Source: Lacinutrix sp. 5H-3-7-4 (lineage in GTDB: Bacteria > Bacteroidota > Bacteroidia > Flavobacteriales > Flavobacteriaceae). From it: a DNA stretch of 64,000 bases. The stretch covers positions 2,019,001 through 2,083,000 of the forward strand of contig NC_015638.1 in the NCBI RefSeq assembly GCF_000211855.2, given 5' to 3'. Every line of letters begins with the position of its first letter. The first letter of the stretch is position 1. Below are positions 1-8,264 of this stretch, one piece after another. Made by a program: the position numbers and the translations under genes. Below the pieces are notes generated by a model. That model did not search any database and had not been told where the DNA came from. It worked only from the letters and a program-made list of their open reading frames with translations.

Positions 1-805
1 CTGGCAAAACCAAATAGATGGTGCATTAATATCTGTAGTAATAGCAGAGTCACTATTGTTTTTAATAACCTTGGTAGGTATTTTAAACAGGAAAAATTTC
101 ACCAAACTAGTTAGAGTCACGCAATTTAGTTTAGCATATGTAAAAAAATTAAGCTCGTATTCTATAATGGCTTTATTTTCTGCAATTGTAATGCCTTTGG
201 TAGCTATTGCAATAAGGTCGTACATAATAGATGAGGTAGGTTTAAAGGAAGCAGGAATGTGGGAAGCAATGAATCGTATTTCTAAATACTATTTAATGTT
301 TGTGTATTCTCTTTTAACACTTTATATATTGCCTCGTTTTTCTGAAATTAATTCTACTAAAGGTTTTAGAAAAGAAGTTTTTGGGTTTTACAAAACTATA
401 ATACCAATTTTTGCAGGAGGACTTTTAATTATTTATTTGCTTAGAGAATACATAGTTCAAATTCTTTTTACATTCGAGTTTGATCCAGTAAGTGATTTGT
501 TTTTATGGCAGCTATTAGGTGATTTTGTTAAAGTGTTATCTATTATTATAGCGTATCAATTTTTAGCCAAAAGAATGTTTTGGCATTATATAATTACCGA
601 AGCTTTTTCTGTAATCATTCTGTATTTAACAAGTATGTTTTTTATAGATAATTTTGGTGTAAAAGGAGCGAATATTGCACACTTTGTTACTTACGTCATG
701 TATTATGGAGTAATATTATTAATTTTTAGTTCGTCGTTATTTGGAGTCTTGCCAGATGCAGAAATTGAAAAAGAAGATTCTCAAGATTCCCAAAACTCTA
801 AATAG
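1..805 (+). CDS. O-antigen/polysaccharide flippase (Wzx-like), 5' end missing
   Basis: The frame is open from the first complete codon at position 2, so the gene begins outside the window and only the C-terminal part (about 267 residues) is present. The protein is very hydrophobic, with at least six predicted membrane segments separated by short basic loops and a charged tail ending in Asp/Ser/Lys. This fits the C-terminal half of MATE/MurJ-superfamily lipid-linked oligosaccharide flippases, which move polyprenyl-linked repeat units across the inner membrane. The adjacent glycosyltransferases support the call. Its 3' end overlaps the convergent glycosyltransferase gene by 25 bp. The family assignment is by overall character and context; no single catalytic motif is visible. 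Confidence 0.8.
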   Translation, partial: WQNQIDGALISVVIAESLLFLITLVGILNRKNFTKLVRVTQFSLAYVKKLSSYSIMALFSAIVMPLVAIAIRSYIIDEVGLKEAGMWEAMNRISKYYLMFVYSLLTLYILPRFSEINSTKGFRKEVFGFYKTIIPIFAGGLLIIYLLREYIVQILFTFEFDPVSDLFLWQLLGDFVKVLSIIIAYQFLAKRMFWHYIITEAFSVIILYLTSMFFIDNFGVKGANIAHFVTYVMYYGVILLIFSSSLFGVLPDAEIEKEDSQDSQNSK

Positions 806-1917
806 CGTTTTGCGCTATTAATATAATTATGTTCTTTATTTACAAAGCGCTGCGCTGCATGTCCTATTTTGGTAATGTTATCTGGGTTTTCTATAAGGGC
901 ATTTAAATGTTTAATTATCGCATTAACATTTGGTGTAGCATTTATGGCAATGCTATTTTTTTCTAAATTATAGTGCAGTAAACATTCATTTTCTAAACCT
1001 GTAAAAACAACCTTGCCCTTAGCCATAGACTCTAAAGCATTATAACCTTGATCGTAACTATAAACCTGGTCTAGTATAATGTGTGCATCATTATAAGCTT
1101 TAATATACTCATTGTAAGGTAAATTATGAGTTGTAATTACCTTAACCTTATCGCCATGAGATTTTTGTATTTCCTTCAAAGCAATTTCAAATAAATCGTT
1201 ACCTTTTTTGTAATAATTATTTTTGTTAATACCATGAAATATTACAATGGGATTTAAGTTTGTTAATGCTTTAAATTCTAAAACATCAACATTAATTGGG
1301 TTAGCAATCATACCTAAATATTTAGGATGGTTTTGTAATGGTAAATGGTAATCAAAATCTGAAGCAATAACACCTTCAATACCTTTAAAAACGGTATCGT
1401 GCAATTTTTTATATTCTGGTTTTAAGTATTTTAAAACAGATTGGTAGTTGCTTTTTTTTCCTTTTTCATTAAAAAACGGTGTAAGTATAGAGTATTTTAA
1501 GTTTTTATTATAGGCGTAGTTAACACTTGTATAGTCTGTACCACAAGAGAGCAAATAAATTTTACTATTGTTTTTTTGTATTGAATTAAAAATATACGCT
1601 TCAATATTAGGCGTGCACATAAAAGCACTTTCGTTAATAAATTGCACAACATCAAAACCACTAAGTTGTGGTAAAGCATTTTTAATTTGCCTTTTAATAT
1701 CTAAAGAATATAAATCGATTTTACTAAGCTTATAAATAAGCACTTTTAGTTTTTTAAAAAATCCTTTTTGGTAGCGTTTTTTTAAAAGAATATCTACGGG
1801 AAAATTTTTAAAACCATCATTTAATCCAGCAATAACAACAGTGTGTCCTAACTTTTCAAGGCCAGCCTTTAAAGAATTGTGTAAATTGCTATATTCTCCT
1901 ATTAATAAAATCTTCAT
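781..1917 (-). CDS. glycosyltransferase, GT4/GT1-like (GT-B fold)
   Basis: 378 residues starting with ATG at 1917. The N-terminus (MKILLIGEYSNLH) is a typical first beta strand and glycine loop of a GT-B enzyme, and the C-terminal half carries a YNALESMAKGKVV stretch (about residues 292-304) that corresponds to the nucleotide-sugar-binding ExxE region of GT4 enzymes. It probably adds a sugar to a lipid-linked surface glycan on the cytoplasmic face of the membrane. Donor and acceptor cannot be deduced. It lies head-to-head with the next glycosyltransferase (35 bp between starts) and overlaps the flippase tail by 25 bp. Confidence 0.8.
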   Translation of the reverse strand: MKILLIGEYSNLHNSLKAGLEKLGHTVVIAGLNDGFKNFPVDILLKKRYQKGFFKKLKVLIYKLSKIDLYSLDIKRQIKNALPQLSGFDVVQFINESAFMCTPNIEAYIFNSIQKNNSKIYLLSCGTDYTSVNYAYNKNLKYSILTPFFNEKGKKSNYQSVLKYLKPEYKKLHDTVFKGIEGVIASDFDYHLPLQNHPKYLGMIANPINVDVLEFKALTNLNPIVIFHGINKNNYYKKGNDLFEIALKEIQKSHGDKVKVITTHNLPYNEYIKAYNDAHIILDQVYSYDQGYNALESMAKGKVVFTGLENECLLHYNLEKNSIAINATPNVNAIIKHLNALIENPDNITKIGHAAQRFVNKEHNYINSAKRYLEFWES

Positions 1918-1921
1918 TCAC

Positions 1922-1929
1922 TATATTTG
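1922..1929 (+). promoter_or_regulatory. putative -7 promoter box (TATATTTG)
   Basis: Perfect match to the Bacteroidota -7 consensus TAnnTTTG in the 35-bp gap before the TTG-initiated glycosyltransferase at 1953. No convincing -33 TTG at the usual spacing was seen. The position would give a leader of about 18 nt and is compatible with the TTG start. Confidence 0.5.
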
Positions 1930-1952
1930 ATGCATCCAATAAACTAAAACGC

Positions 1953-3044
1953 TTGCAAAGTAACAATAAAAAAAAAATATGCCTAGTCGTATCGTCTTTA
2001 GGTCAAGGTGGCGCGCAAAAAGTAGGTGCTTTATTATCTAAAATGCTTCATGATTTAGGTCATGAAGTGCACATTGTTAGTGTTTTAAATATTGTAGATT
2101 ATAGTTACAAAGGCACATTATTTAATTTAGGAAAAATAAATGCGAGCAGATTTAAAAAATTACTAATTTTTAAAAACTATTTAAAAGCTCATAATTTTGA
2201 CTGTATTATAGATAATAGATCGCGTGTTCAAGCTTTAAGAGATTTTATAATTAATAAGTTCATTTATAAAATTCCTACAATTTACATTGTACATAACTAT
2301 AAAACATCACATGCTTTTTCAAAATACAACTGGCTTAATAAATATTTGTATAAAAATGAAATGCTAATTACAGTATCTCAAGCTGCAGAACATAAATTTA
2401 AAAGCTTATATAATTTAAAAAATTGCCGCACAATTTATAATCCTATAGATTTTATAGCGTTAAATAAACAAGCTGAAAAAACGCAACATTTAAATTCTAG
2501 TTTAACTAATTATATTTTGTTTTATGGAAGGCTTAATGAGCACCACAAAAACTTAAAATTTTTACTACGTACTTATAAAGCATCAATTTTAATAGAGAAA
2601 GGTTATAAACTGGTATTATTGGGTAATGGTAACGATACTGATACTTTAAAGGAATATACTCAAAATCTAGATTTACAAAAGCATGTAGTTTTTATACCAT
2701 ATGTAGAAAATCCTTTACCATACGTTAAACAAGCAAAGTTTACAGTGTTAACTAGTAATTTTGAAGGGTTTCCTATGGTGTTGTTAGAATCATTAGCATT
2801 AAAAACACCAGTTATTGCTGTAGATTGTAATTCTGGACCAAGAGAAATTATAGAACATAAATTTAACGGACTGTTAATTGAAACTAATAACGAAACAGCT
2901 TTTGAAAATGCTATGAATAGCTTTATATTAGACGACACTTTATATCAAAACTGTAAACAAAACAGTGTAAATAGCGTTAAGCAGTTTAGTATTAGTGAAA
3001 TAGCAAAACAATGGGATAAAGCAATTACAGACCTTTTAAATTAA
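1953..3044 (+). CDS. glycosyltransferase family 4 protein
   Basis: 363 residues. The N-terminal strand is followed by SSLGQGGAQKV (about residues 13-23), the glycine-rich loop of GT4 enzymes. The C-terminal domain has TSNFEGFPMVLLESLALKTP, the acidic EX7E motif that binds the donor nucleotide sugar. It is expected to act in the cytoplasm on a lipid-linked glycan. The start is a TTG: no in-frame ATG exists between the divergent neighbour and the conserved N-terminus, and a TAnnTTTG box lies just upstream. The next gene begins one base after its stop, so the two are very likely co-transcribed and perhaps translationally coupled. The sugar specificity is unknown. Confidence 0.87.
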   Translation: MQSNNKKKICLVVSSLGQGGAQKVGALLSKMLHDLGHEVHIVSVLNIVDYSYKGTLFNLGKINASRFKKLLIFKNYLKAHNFDCIIDNRSRVQALRDFIINKFIYKIPTIYIVHNYKTSHAFSKYNWLNKYLYKNEMLITVSQAAEHKFKSLYNLKNCRTIYNPIDFIALNKQAEKTQHLNSSLTNYILFYGRLNEHHKNLKFLLRTYKASILIEKGYKLVLLGNGNDTDTLKEYTQNLDLQKHVVFIPYVENPLPYVKQAKFTVLTSNFEGFPMVLLESLALKTPVIAVDCNSGPREIIEHKFNGLLIETNNETAFENAMNSFILDDTLYQNCKQNSVNSVKQFSISEIAKQWDKAITDLLN

Positions 3045-3045
3045 A

Positions 3046-3462
3046 ATGAAAGACACCACAATAGAATCAGCCAGAATAATAGAAATTCCTAAAATTGAAG
3101 ATCCTCAAGGTCGTGGCAATTTATCGGTAATTGAAAAAGATTGTGTGCCATTTAGTATAGAGCGTGTTTATTATTTGTACGATGTGCCAAGTTCTGCTTA
3201 TCGTGGTGGTCATGCTCATAAAGAATTGCAGCAATTATTACTACCATTAAGCGGAAGTTTTGATGTGATTTTAAAAGATGGTAAAAACACAAAAACAGTA
3301 ACATTAAATAAGCCAAACAAAGGCTTGTTAATTGTACCTGGAATCTGGAGAGAATTAGAAAATTTTTCGTCTGGAGCTGTATGTTTGGTTTTAGCTTCTG
3401 CTGTTTATAATGAAAACGATTATATTTCTAATTTCGATACTTTTAAGCGTATAAAAAGTTAA
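3046..3462 (+). CDS. FdtA/QdtA/WxcM-like sugar 3,4-ketoisomerase (cupin)
   Basis: 138 residues, the usual length for the FdtA/QdtA family. The motif RGGHAHKELQQ (about residues 53-63) carries the conserved histidines of the active site. Residues following it (LLLPLSGSFDVILKDG) form the cupin barrel, and the tail has the family's VPGIWRELENF segment. Members isomerise dTDP-4-keto-6-deoxyglucose to the 3-keto sugar, the step before transamination to Fuc3N or Qui3N for surface glycans. No aminotransferase partner is visible here, so it may lie in the upstream part of the locus outside the window. Its stop overlaps the convergent GT2 gene by 4 bp. Confidence 0.85.
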   Translation: MKDTTIESARIIEIPKIEDPQGRGNLSVIEKDCVPFSIERVYYLYDVPSSAYRGGHAHKELQQLLLPLSGSFDVILKDGKNTKTVTLNKPNKGLLIVPGIWRELENFSSGAVCLVLASAVYNENDYISNFDTFKRIKS

Positions 3463-4343
3463 GTTTTTTCATTTACATATTGGTAACACATATAACTAAT
3501 TCGATAAAACTGTAATAGTTTTATACTGGGTTTATTACTAAGTAAATTAGCTTTCATTTCTTCTTTAAATACAGCATGAATTTTACTAAAAATTCTTACT
3601 AATTTATATTTATTAAGCGTTACAAATAATTTTAAAAGGTCATTATCTGTATCAAGCGCCTTATTCTTTTTATAAAACCTTAATAAAGTATTAACTGCTT
3701 GTTCAACTTTATTTAAGTAAACCTCATTTTCATCAAGACCTAAGTGGTAAACCTCATTATCAATGTGTAAAACATTAATGTTATTAGTTTTTAAAAACGC
3801 GCCAAAATAATAATCAAAACCATAACCTTTGGCTTCATTAATTTTGGAGTTTATTAATTTAAAAGTCTCTTTTTTAATTAAATAGTTGGCAGATATTATA
3901 ATTTTATAGGCTTTTTGGTTACGTAGTTTTGCAGGCTTTTCTTCTTTAGTTTTTCCATATGTCCAGCGTAAAGTTTTATTGTGATTTGGTACTTGTTTTT
4001 TGTAAGCAAAGCCGCCATAAATAGCTTTGTAATTAGTGCTCGTGGTTTTTAAATAATTTGTAATAAAACTTTTGTTTTTAGGCATAACATCTGCATCTAA
4101 AAAAAGTAACCAACTGTATTTAGCTTTGTTAGCTAATTCATTTCTAGCTCTTACACGACCAATATTTGTTGGGTTTGTAATAACAAAAGTATTACTCAAA
4201 TCTATAGTGTTTAAATGATGAGTACTACCGTCTTCAAAAATTAAAATTTCAAAAGGTGTAGTTTGTAAACTAAGTTGTTTATGTAAAACACCAACTAAAG
4301 TAGAAACGTTATAATTATATGTAGGAATTAAAACTGAAAGCAT
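3459..4343 (-). CDS. glycosyltransferase family 2 protein
   Basis: 294 residues with the GT-A fold signature: MLSVLIPTYNYN at the N-terminus, an EILIFEDGST strand that binds the nucleotide, and WLLFLDADVMP (about residues 76-86) holding the metal-binding DxD. The C-terminal third is Lys/Asn rich and has no obvious membrane helix. It likely elongates the surface polysaccharide. It is on the opposite strand to its neighbours and ends inside the last codons of the ketoisomerase gene, so it must have its own promoter in 4344-4453, where no clear consensus box was seen. Confidence 0.85.
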   Translation of the reverse strand: MLSVLIPTYNYNVSTLVGVLHKQLSLQTTPFEILIFEDGSTHHLNTIDLSNTFVITNPTNIGRVRARNELANKAKYSWLLFLDADVMPKNKSFITNYLKTTSTNYKAIYGGFAYKKQVPNHNKTLRWTYGKTKEEKPAKLRNQKAYKIIISANYLIKKETFKLINSKINEAKGYGFDYYFGAFLKTNNINVLHIDNEVYHLGLDENEVYLNKVEQAVNTLLRFYKKNKALDTDNDLLKLFVTLNKYKLVRIFSKIHAVFKEEMKANLLSNKPSIKLLQFYRISYMCYQYVNEKT

Positions 4344-4453
4344 ATTATTTATAAGGCTAAAAATACACTAATTTCTGTATGAAAAAATATAAATTCAGGT
4401 TTTTAACTTACTTATTATAATTACTAATAAAATGCTAACTTGCAATTGTAATT

Positions 4454-5869
4454 ATGTTTAAAAAGCAATTTTTATTAACCAGAAAAAACTATCCGCTAAT
4501 TCATGGTTTTATTGAAAAACCTATTGGTGGATTTTATTTGCAATTTCACAAAAATTGTGTATTTACTACTGCACGAAACTCATTTTGTGAAGTTATAATT
4601 CTTGGAGAATTATTTAGTTATACAACTCCGGAATTAACAAATCAAAATATTTTAAATCAATTAATCGAGCAAGAAAATTTAGAAAGATTCCAAGCTGAAA
4701 TTTCAAATTATTACGGACAGTACGTTGTTATTTATAAATCTAATACGCAATTTTCTGTTTTTAATGATGCTTGTGGTCAAGCAGAAATTTATTACACCAA
4801 TAATTTTGAAAATTGTGCATCTCAAGTAAAATTGCTTCAGTATATATTACCATTACAACAAACAGATGAAACGTATTACACTTCAAAAGAGTTTAATAAA
4901 TTAAAGCTGTTTATAAATAATTCAACACCATTTAAACAAGTAAAAAAGTTGTTGCCAAATCATGCTATTGATGTTGTAGCTAAAAGGTGTAGCAGGTTTT
5001 TTCCTATTAAAAAATTAGAACAAAGAGATTATAAAGCGGTTGCTGTAGAGGTTGCTAATATGCTTAAAGGGTATTTAAAAGCCATTTCATTAAGGCATAA
5101 AATATGTTTGCCTATTACGGCAGGTTACGATAGTCGTGTTTTATTTTTAGCAAGCCTGGATTTAGACTGCGAATACTTTGTAACTCAATTTAAAAACATG
5201 CCAGATACACATAACGATTTGGTGATTTCTAAACAATTGGCAGCAATTTATAATAAGCCGTTTAAGGTTATTAAAGATGTGGAAATGCAACCTAAGGATT
5301 TTGATTTAAATTACTCGGCGAGTTTAGATTTTCCGTTGTATTTGAGTCCAGATTTGGTTGGTGACAAGGTTATTATAAATGGTAATATTAGTGAAATTGG
5401 TCGCAACGGATTTTATTATTGTACTAAGCCAAACGCTAAAAATTTAAACATTATTAATTTTTTTAAACCTCATACCTTTATTCAAAATGAATATAAAAAA
5501 TGGTTAGATAACAATAAGGCCGTTTTAAAAAAATATAAATACCATATTTTAGATATTTTTCTTTGGGAACAATTTATGGGTATTGTTCATGCAAAAGCAA
5601 AATCTCAAAATAAGCAATTAGGTGTTAATGTAATGACACCTTATAATTCTAGGGTTTTATTAAATACATTGTTGAGTGTAGATAGAGATAAAAGAGATAG
5701 AATGGATAATGTTTTATACAACGAAATAATTGCATATTTATCTAAAAATAATACAAAGGTTTTAAATTTACCTATAAACCCAAGTAAAGAAAAATCTAAA
5801 TATTTAAAACTGAAAAAACTTGGATTGCATAAAGTATATAGTACAATTAAAGTGAAGCTAAAATCTTAA
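4454..5869 (+). CDS. asparagine-synthase-like protein of the polysaccharide locus
   Basis: 471 residues. The N-terminal ~130 residues resemble the Ntn-type domain of asparagine synthetase B (strands such as VVIYKSNTQFSVFNDACG), but the second residue is Phe, not the Cys2 nucleophile needed for glutamine hydrolysis. The second domain begins with PITAGYDSRVLF (about residues 220-231), a variant of the SGGxDS ATP-pyrophosphatase loop, followed by a strand-loop like that of the synthetase domain. Such proteins are common in glycan loci and may amidate or adenylate a sugar acid, but the true reaction is unknown. Four bases separate it from the next gene, so they probably form an operon. Confidence 0.65.
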   Translation: MFKKQFLLTRKNYPLIHGFIEKPIGGFYLQFHKNCVFTTARNSFCEVIILGELFSYTTPELTNQNILNQLIEQENLERFQAEISNYYGQYVVIYKSNTQFSVFNDACGQAEIYYTNNFENCASQVKLLQYILPLQQTDETYYTSKEFNKLKLFINNSTPFKQVKKLLPNHAIDVVAKRCSRFFPIKKLEQRDYKAVAVEVANMLKGYLKAISLRHKICLPITAGYDSRVLFLASLDLDCEYFVTQFKNMPDTHNDLVISKQLAAIYNKPFKVIKDVEMQPKDFDLNYSASLDFPLYLSPDLVGDKVIINGNISEIGRNGFYYCTKPNAKNLNIINFFKPHTFIQNEYKKWLDNNKAVLKKYKYHILDIFLWEQFMGIVHAKAKSQNKQLGVNVMTPYNSRVLLNTLLSVDRDKRDRMDNVLYNEIIAYLSKNNTKVLNLPINPSKEKSKYLKLKKLGLHKVYSTIKVKLKS

Positions 5870-5873
5870 TAAT

Positions 5874-7334
5874 TTGAAATTTAAAACAAAAATTTATAGT
5901 ATTTCTGCACTTGGTTTTTGCTTACTAATCTTACAATTCGCTGTAAATAGAAGCTTATGGCTTGACGAAGCAAAATTGGCTTATAGTATTGTAGATCGTA
6001 ATTTTTTAGAATTATTGAAACCTTTAGATAGCGGGCAAATGGCACCAATTTTATATTTATGGTGTACTAAATTATTTGTTTTAATATTTGGTAGTAACGA
6101 TTTGGCTCTTCGGGTTTTTCCGTTTTTAATGTCTTTATTATCAATTGTTTTACTTACTAAACTTAGTGTACTGTTAATTAAAGATAAAACGATAACATTA
6201 GTTGTTTTATTGCTGTTTTGTTTGTGTCCTTCTGTAATTTATTATAGTTCTGAAATTAAACAATACAGCACAGATATAATGGTGTTTTTATTGCTACTAT
6301 ATGCTTATTTTAAAACTTATAAAAGTGTAAAAAATCAATTGATAATTTTAAGTTTAGTTGGTATTTTAGCAGTAGCATTATCTAATGTATCTATAATAGC
6401 TTTTTTTATTTTAGGCTTATATACTTTAATTTTTAAGCTCGAAAAACTTAAACTATTAGTCTTTCCTTTTACAGTTTGGTTAATAGCTTTTGCGTTGTAT
6501 TATTTTACGTTTTTATATAATCACCCATCTAAAGATTTAATGCAAAATTATTGGGAGTTTGCATTTATGCCATTAAATCCTTTATCTATAGATTTTTGGC
6601 TTTGGCACAAAACCAATACCACTTTGGTATTTACACAATTATTAAAATTTCCTCCACAATTGTATGTGTACTGTATTATAATTGCGGTGTATGGTTTTGG
6701 TGTTTTTAATTTAATTAAAAGTAAAAATTACAAGTTACTATACCTTGTTTTAGTTCCTGTATTGGTTCATTTAATCTTATCGGCATTTGGTTTGTACCCT
6801 TTTTATGTTAGAATCATTTTGTACCAAATACCATTGTACTTAATTACTATAGCATTTGGTTTAAGCTTTTTAGTAAAGCAGTTAAATAGAATAGTGGCAA
6901 AAAAAATAGCTGTATTATGCTTTTTGTTTCCTGTAGCTATATATACGTTTATAAATGTTGTAAAAATGCCTTATTTAAAAGAACATATAAAGCCTGTTTA
7001 TAGTTTTGTAAACGCTAATATTAAACCCGAACATCAAGTATATGTATTTAGCGGTAATGTAGATGTGTTTGATTATTATAAAAAAATAGAGTACATAAAT
7101 TTTAATAATCCAATTGTTTTAGGTGAAGCGCACCATTACGATTATACAGGTCACCATTCCCAATTAAACACATTAAAAGGTAAAGTATGGTTTGTGTTTT
7201 CGCATGTGTTTAGTCCTGGAAAAAGTGGCGAATTAGAGTCTAATTATATTATAGATTACTACAAAAATAAAGCGACCATTATAAAACAAGTACATCATGG
7301 TAGATGTGTAGCTTATTTATTAGATATTAAATAA
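5874..7334 (+). CDS. GT39/ArnT-like membrane glycosyltransferase (GT-C fold)
   Basis: 486 residues with about ten or more membrane segments. The first loop after the first helix contains NRSLWLDEAKLAYSIV (about residues 25-40), the acidic Asp-Glu motif seen in the first extracytoplasmic loop of PMT/ArnT-type GT-C enzymes. These use polyprenyl-phosphate sugars as donors and act on the periplasmic side. The C-terminal ~100 residues form a soluble domain. The start is TTG, 4 bp after the upstream stop; no in-frame ATG gives a full first helix. It probably decorates the exported glycan or a protein. Confidence 0.78.
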   Translation: MKFKTKIYSISALGFCLLILQFAVNRSLWLDEAKLAYSIVDRNFLELLKPLDSGQMAPILYLWCTKLFVLIFGSNDLALRVFPFLMSLLSIVLLTKLSVLLIKDKTITLVVLLLFCLCPSVIYYSSEIKQYSTDIMVFLLLLYAYFKTYKSVKNQLIILSLVGILAVALSNVSIIAFFILGLYTLIFKLEKLKLLVFPFTVWLIAFALYYFTFLYNHPSKDLMQNYWEFAFMPLNPLSIDFWLWHKTNTTLVFTQLLKFPPQLYVYCIIIAVYGFGVFNLIKSKNYKLLYLVLVPVLVHLILSAFGLYPFYVRIILYQIPLYLITIAFGLSFLVKQLNRIVAKKIAVLCFLFPVAIYTFINVVKMPYLKEHIKPVYSFVNANIKPEHQVYVFSGNVDVFDYYKKIEYINFNNPIVLGEAHHYDYTGHHSQLNTLKGKVWFVFSHVFSPGKSGELESNYIIDYYKNKATIIKQVHHGRCVAYLLDIK

Positions 7335-7335
7335 A

Positions 7336-8019
7336 TTAGGCTTTACGTTGTACAACTTCAAAAACTTGATTTTCATCACACTTTAAAGTTTTACTTGGGT
7401 ACTTTAAAAGCAAAGCATAATCATGAGTTGCCATTAAAATAGTATTACCGTTTTTATTAATTTCTTGTAATACTTCCATAATTTCAACACTAGTTTGTGG
7501 GTCTAGATTTCCAGTAGGCTCATCGGCTAAAATTAATTCAGGATTATTTAAAAGGGCACGAGCAATTGCAACACGTTGTTGCTCTCCACCAGACAATTCA
7601 TGTGGGAATTTAAAACCAGTGGTTTTCATGCCAACTTTATTTAACACTTCTTCCATACGCGCAGCCATAGCAGCTTTGTCTTTCCAACCAGTTGCTTTTA
7701 AAACAAACTCTAAATTTGCATTTACAGTACGGTCTGTTAACAGTTTAAAATCTTGAAATACAACACCAAGTTTGCGTCTTAAAAACGGGATGTCTTTTTC
7801 CTTTAAGGTTTTTAAATTAAAATCTACAATGCTTCCAGTGCCAGTTTTTAAAGGTAAATCGGCATAAAGTGTTTTCATAAAACTACTTTTTCCAGAGCCC
7901 GTTTTTCCTATTAAATAAACAAAATCTCCTTTATTAATTTGAACGTTAACGTCTTTTAAAACGAGACTTTCACCTTGAAAAATAGAAGCATCTTTAAACT
8001 CTAAAACAGTATTTGGCAT
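7336..8019 (-). CDS. ftsE: cell division ATP-binding protein FtsE
   Basis: 227 residues, the typical FtsE size. Walker A GKTGSGKSS at 38-46, Q-loop Gln89 (VFQDF), signature LSGGEQQ at 142-148 and Walker B LILADEP at 162-168 are all intact. FtsE pairs with the permease FtsX to control septal peptidoglycan hydrolases and recruit divisome components at the inner membrane. No ftsX lies next to it; the nearest FtsX-fold permease (20218) looks LolE-like instead. Separation of ftsE and ftsX is plausible in this phylum. The name rests on the closeness of this sequence type to FtsE; a generic MacB/LolD-type ATPase is the alternative. Confidence 0.82.
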   Translation of the reverse strand: MPNTVLEFKDASIFQGESLVLKDVNVQINKGDFVYLIGKTGSGKSSFMKTLYADLPLKTGTGSIVDFNLKTLKEKDIPFLRRKLGVVFQDFKLLTDRTVNANLEFVLKATGWKDKAAMAARMEEVLNKVGMKTTGFKFPHELSGGEQQRVAIARALLNNPELILADEPTGNLDPQTSVEIMEVLQEINKNGNTILMATHDYALLLKYPSKTLKCDENQVFEVVQRKA

Positions 8020-8230
8020 AAATATATTGTTAGTATTTTTTAAACGTGATTTTTTTAAGAATAGTATAAAAAATGCACTGTGGTAAATGTATCATTTTTA
8101 GTTGAAACAATAAAAATAGAGATTAATTTTTTAAGAATATAATTAAGAATATACTTAGCTTTAAATTAACATTTAATAACTCGGTTTATAATTATAACAA
8201 AATTCTAACGTTAACATATTAACATTAATT

Positions 8231-8238
8231 TATCTTTG
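8231..8238 (+). promoter_or_regulatory. putative -7 promoter box (TATCTTTG)
   Basis: Perfect TAnnTTTG match 26 bp before the ATG at 8265. The ~245-bp gap between divergent ftsE and this gene is very A+T rich. No good -33 TTG was found at 17-23 bp. Confidence 0.5.
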
Positions 8239-8264
8239 ATTTTAAATAAAAAAACCTTCAGTCT

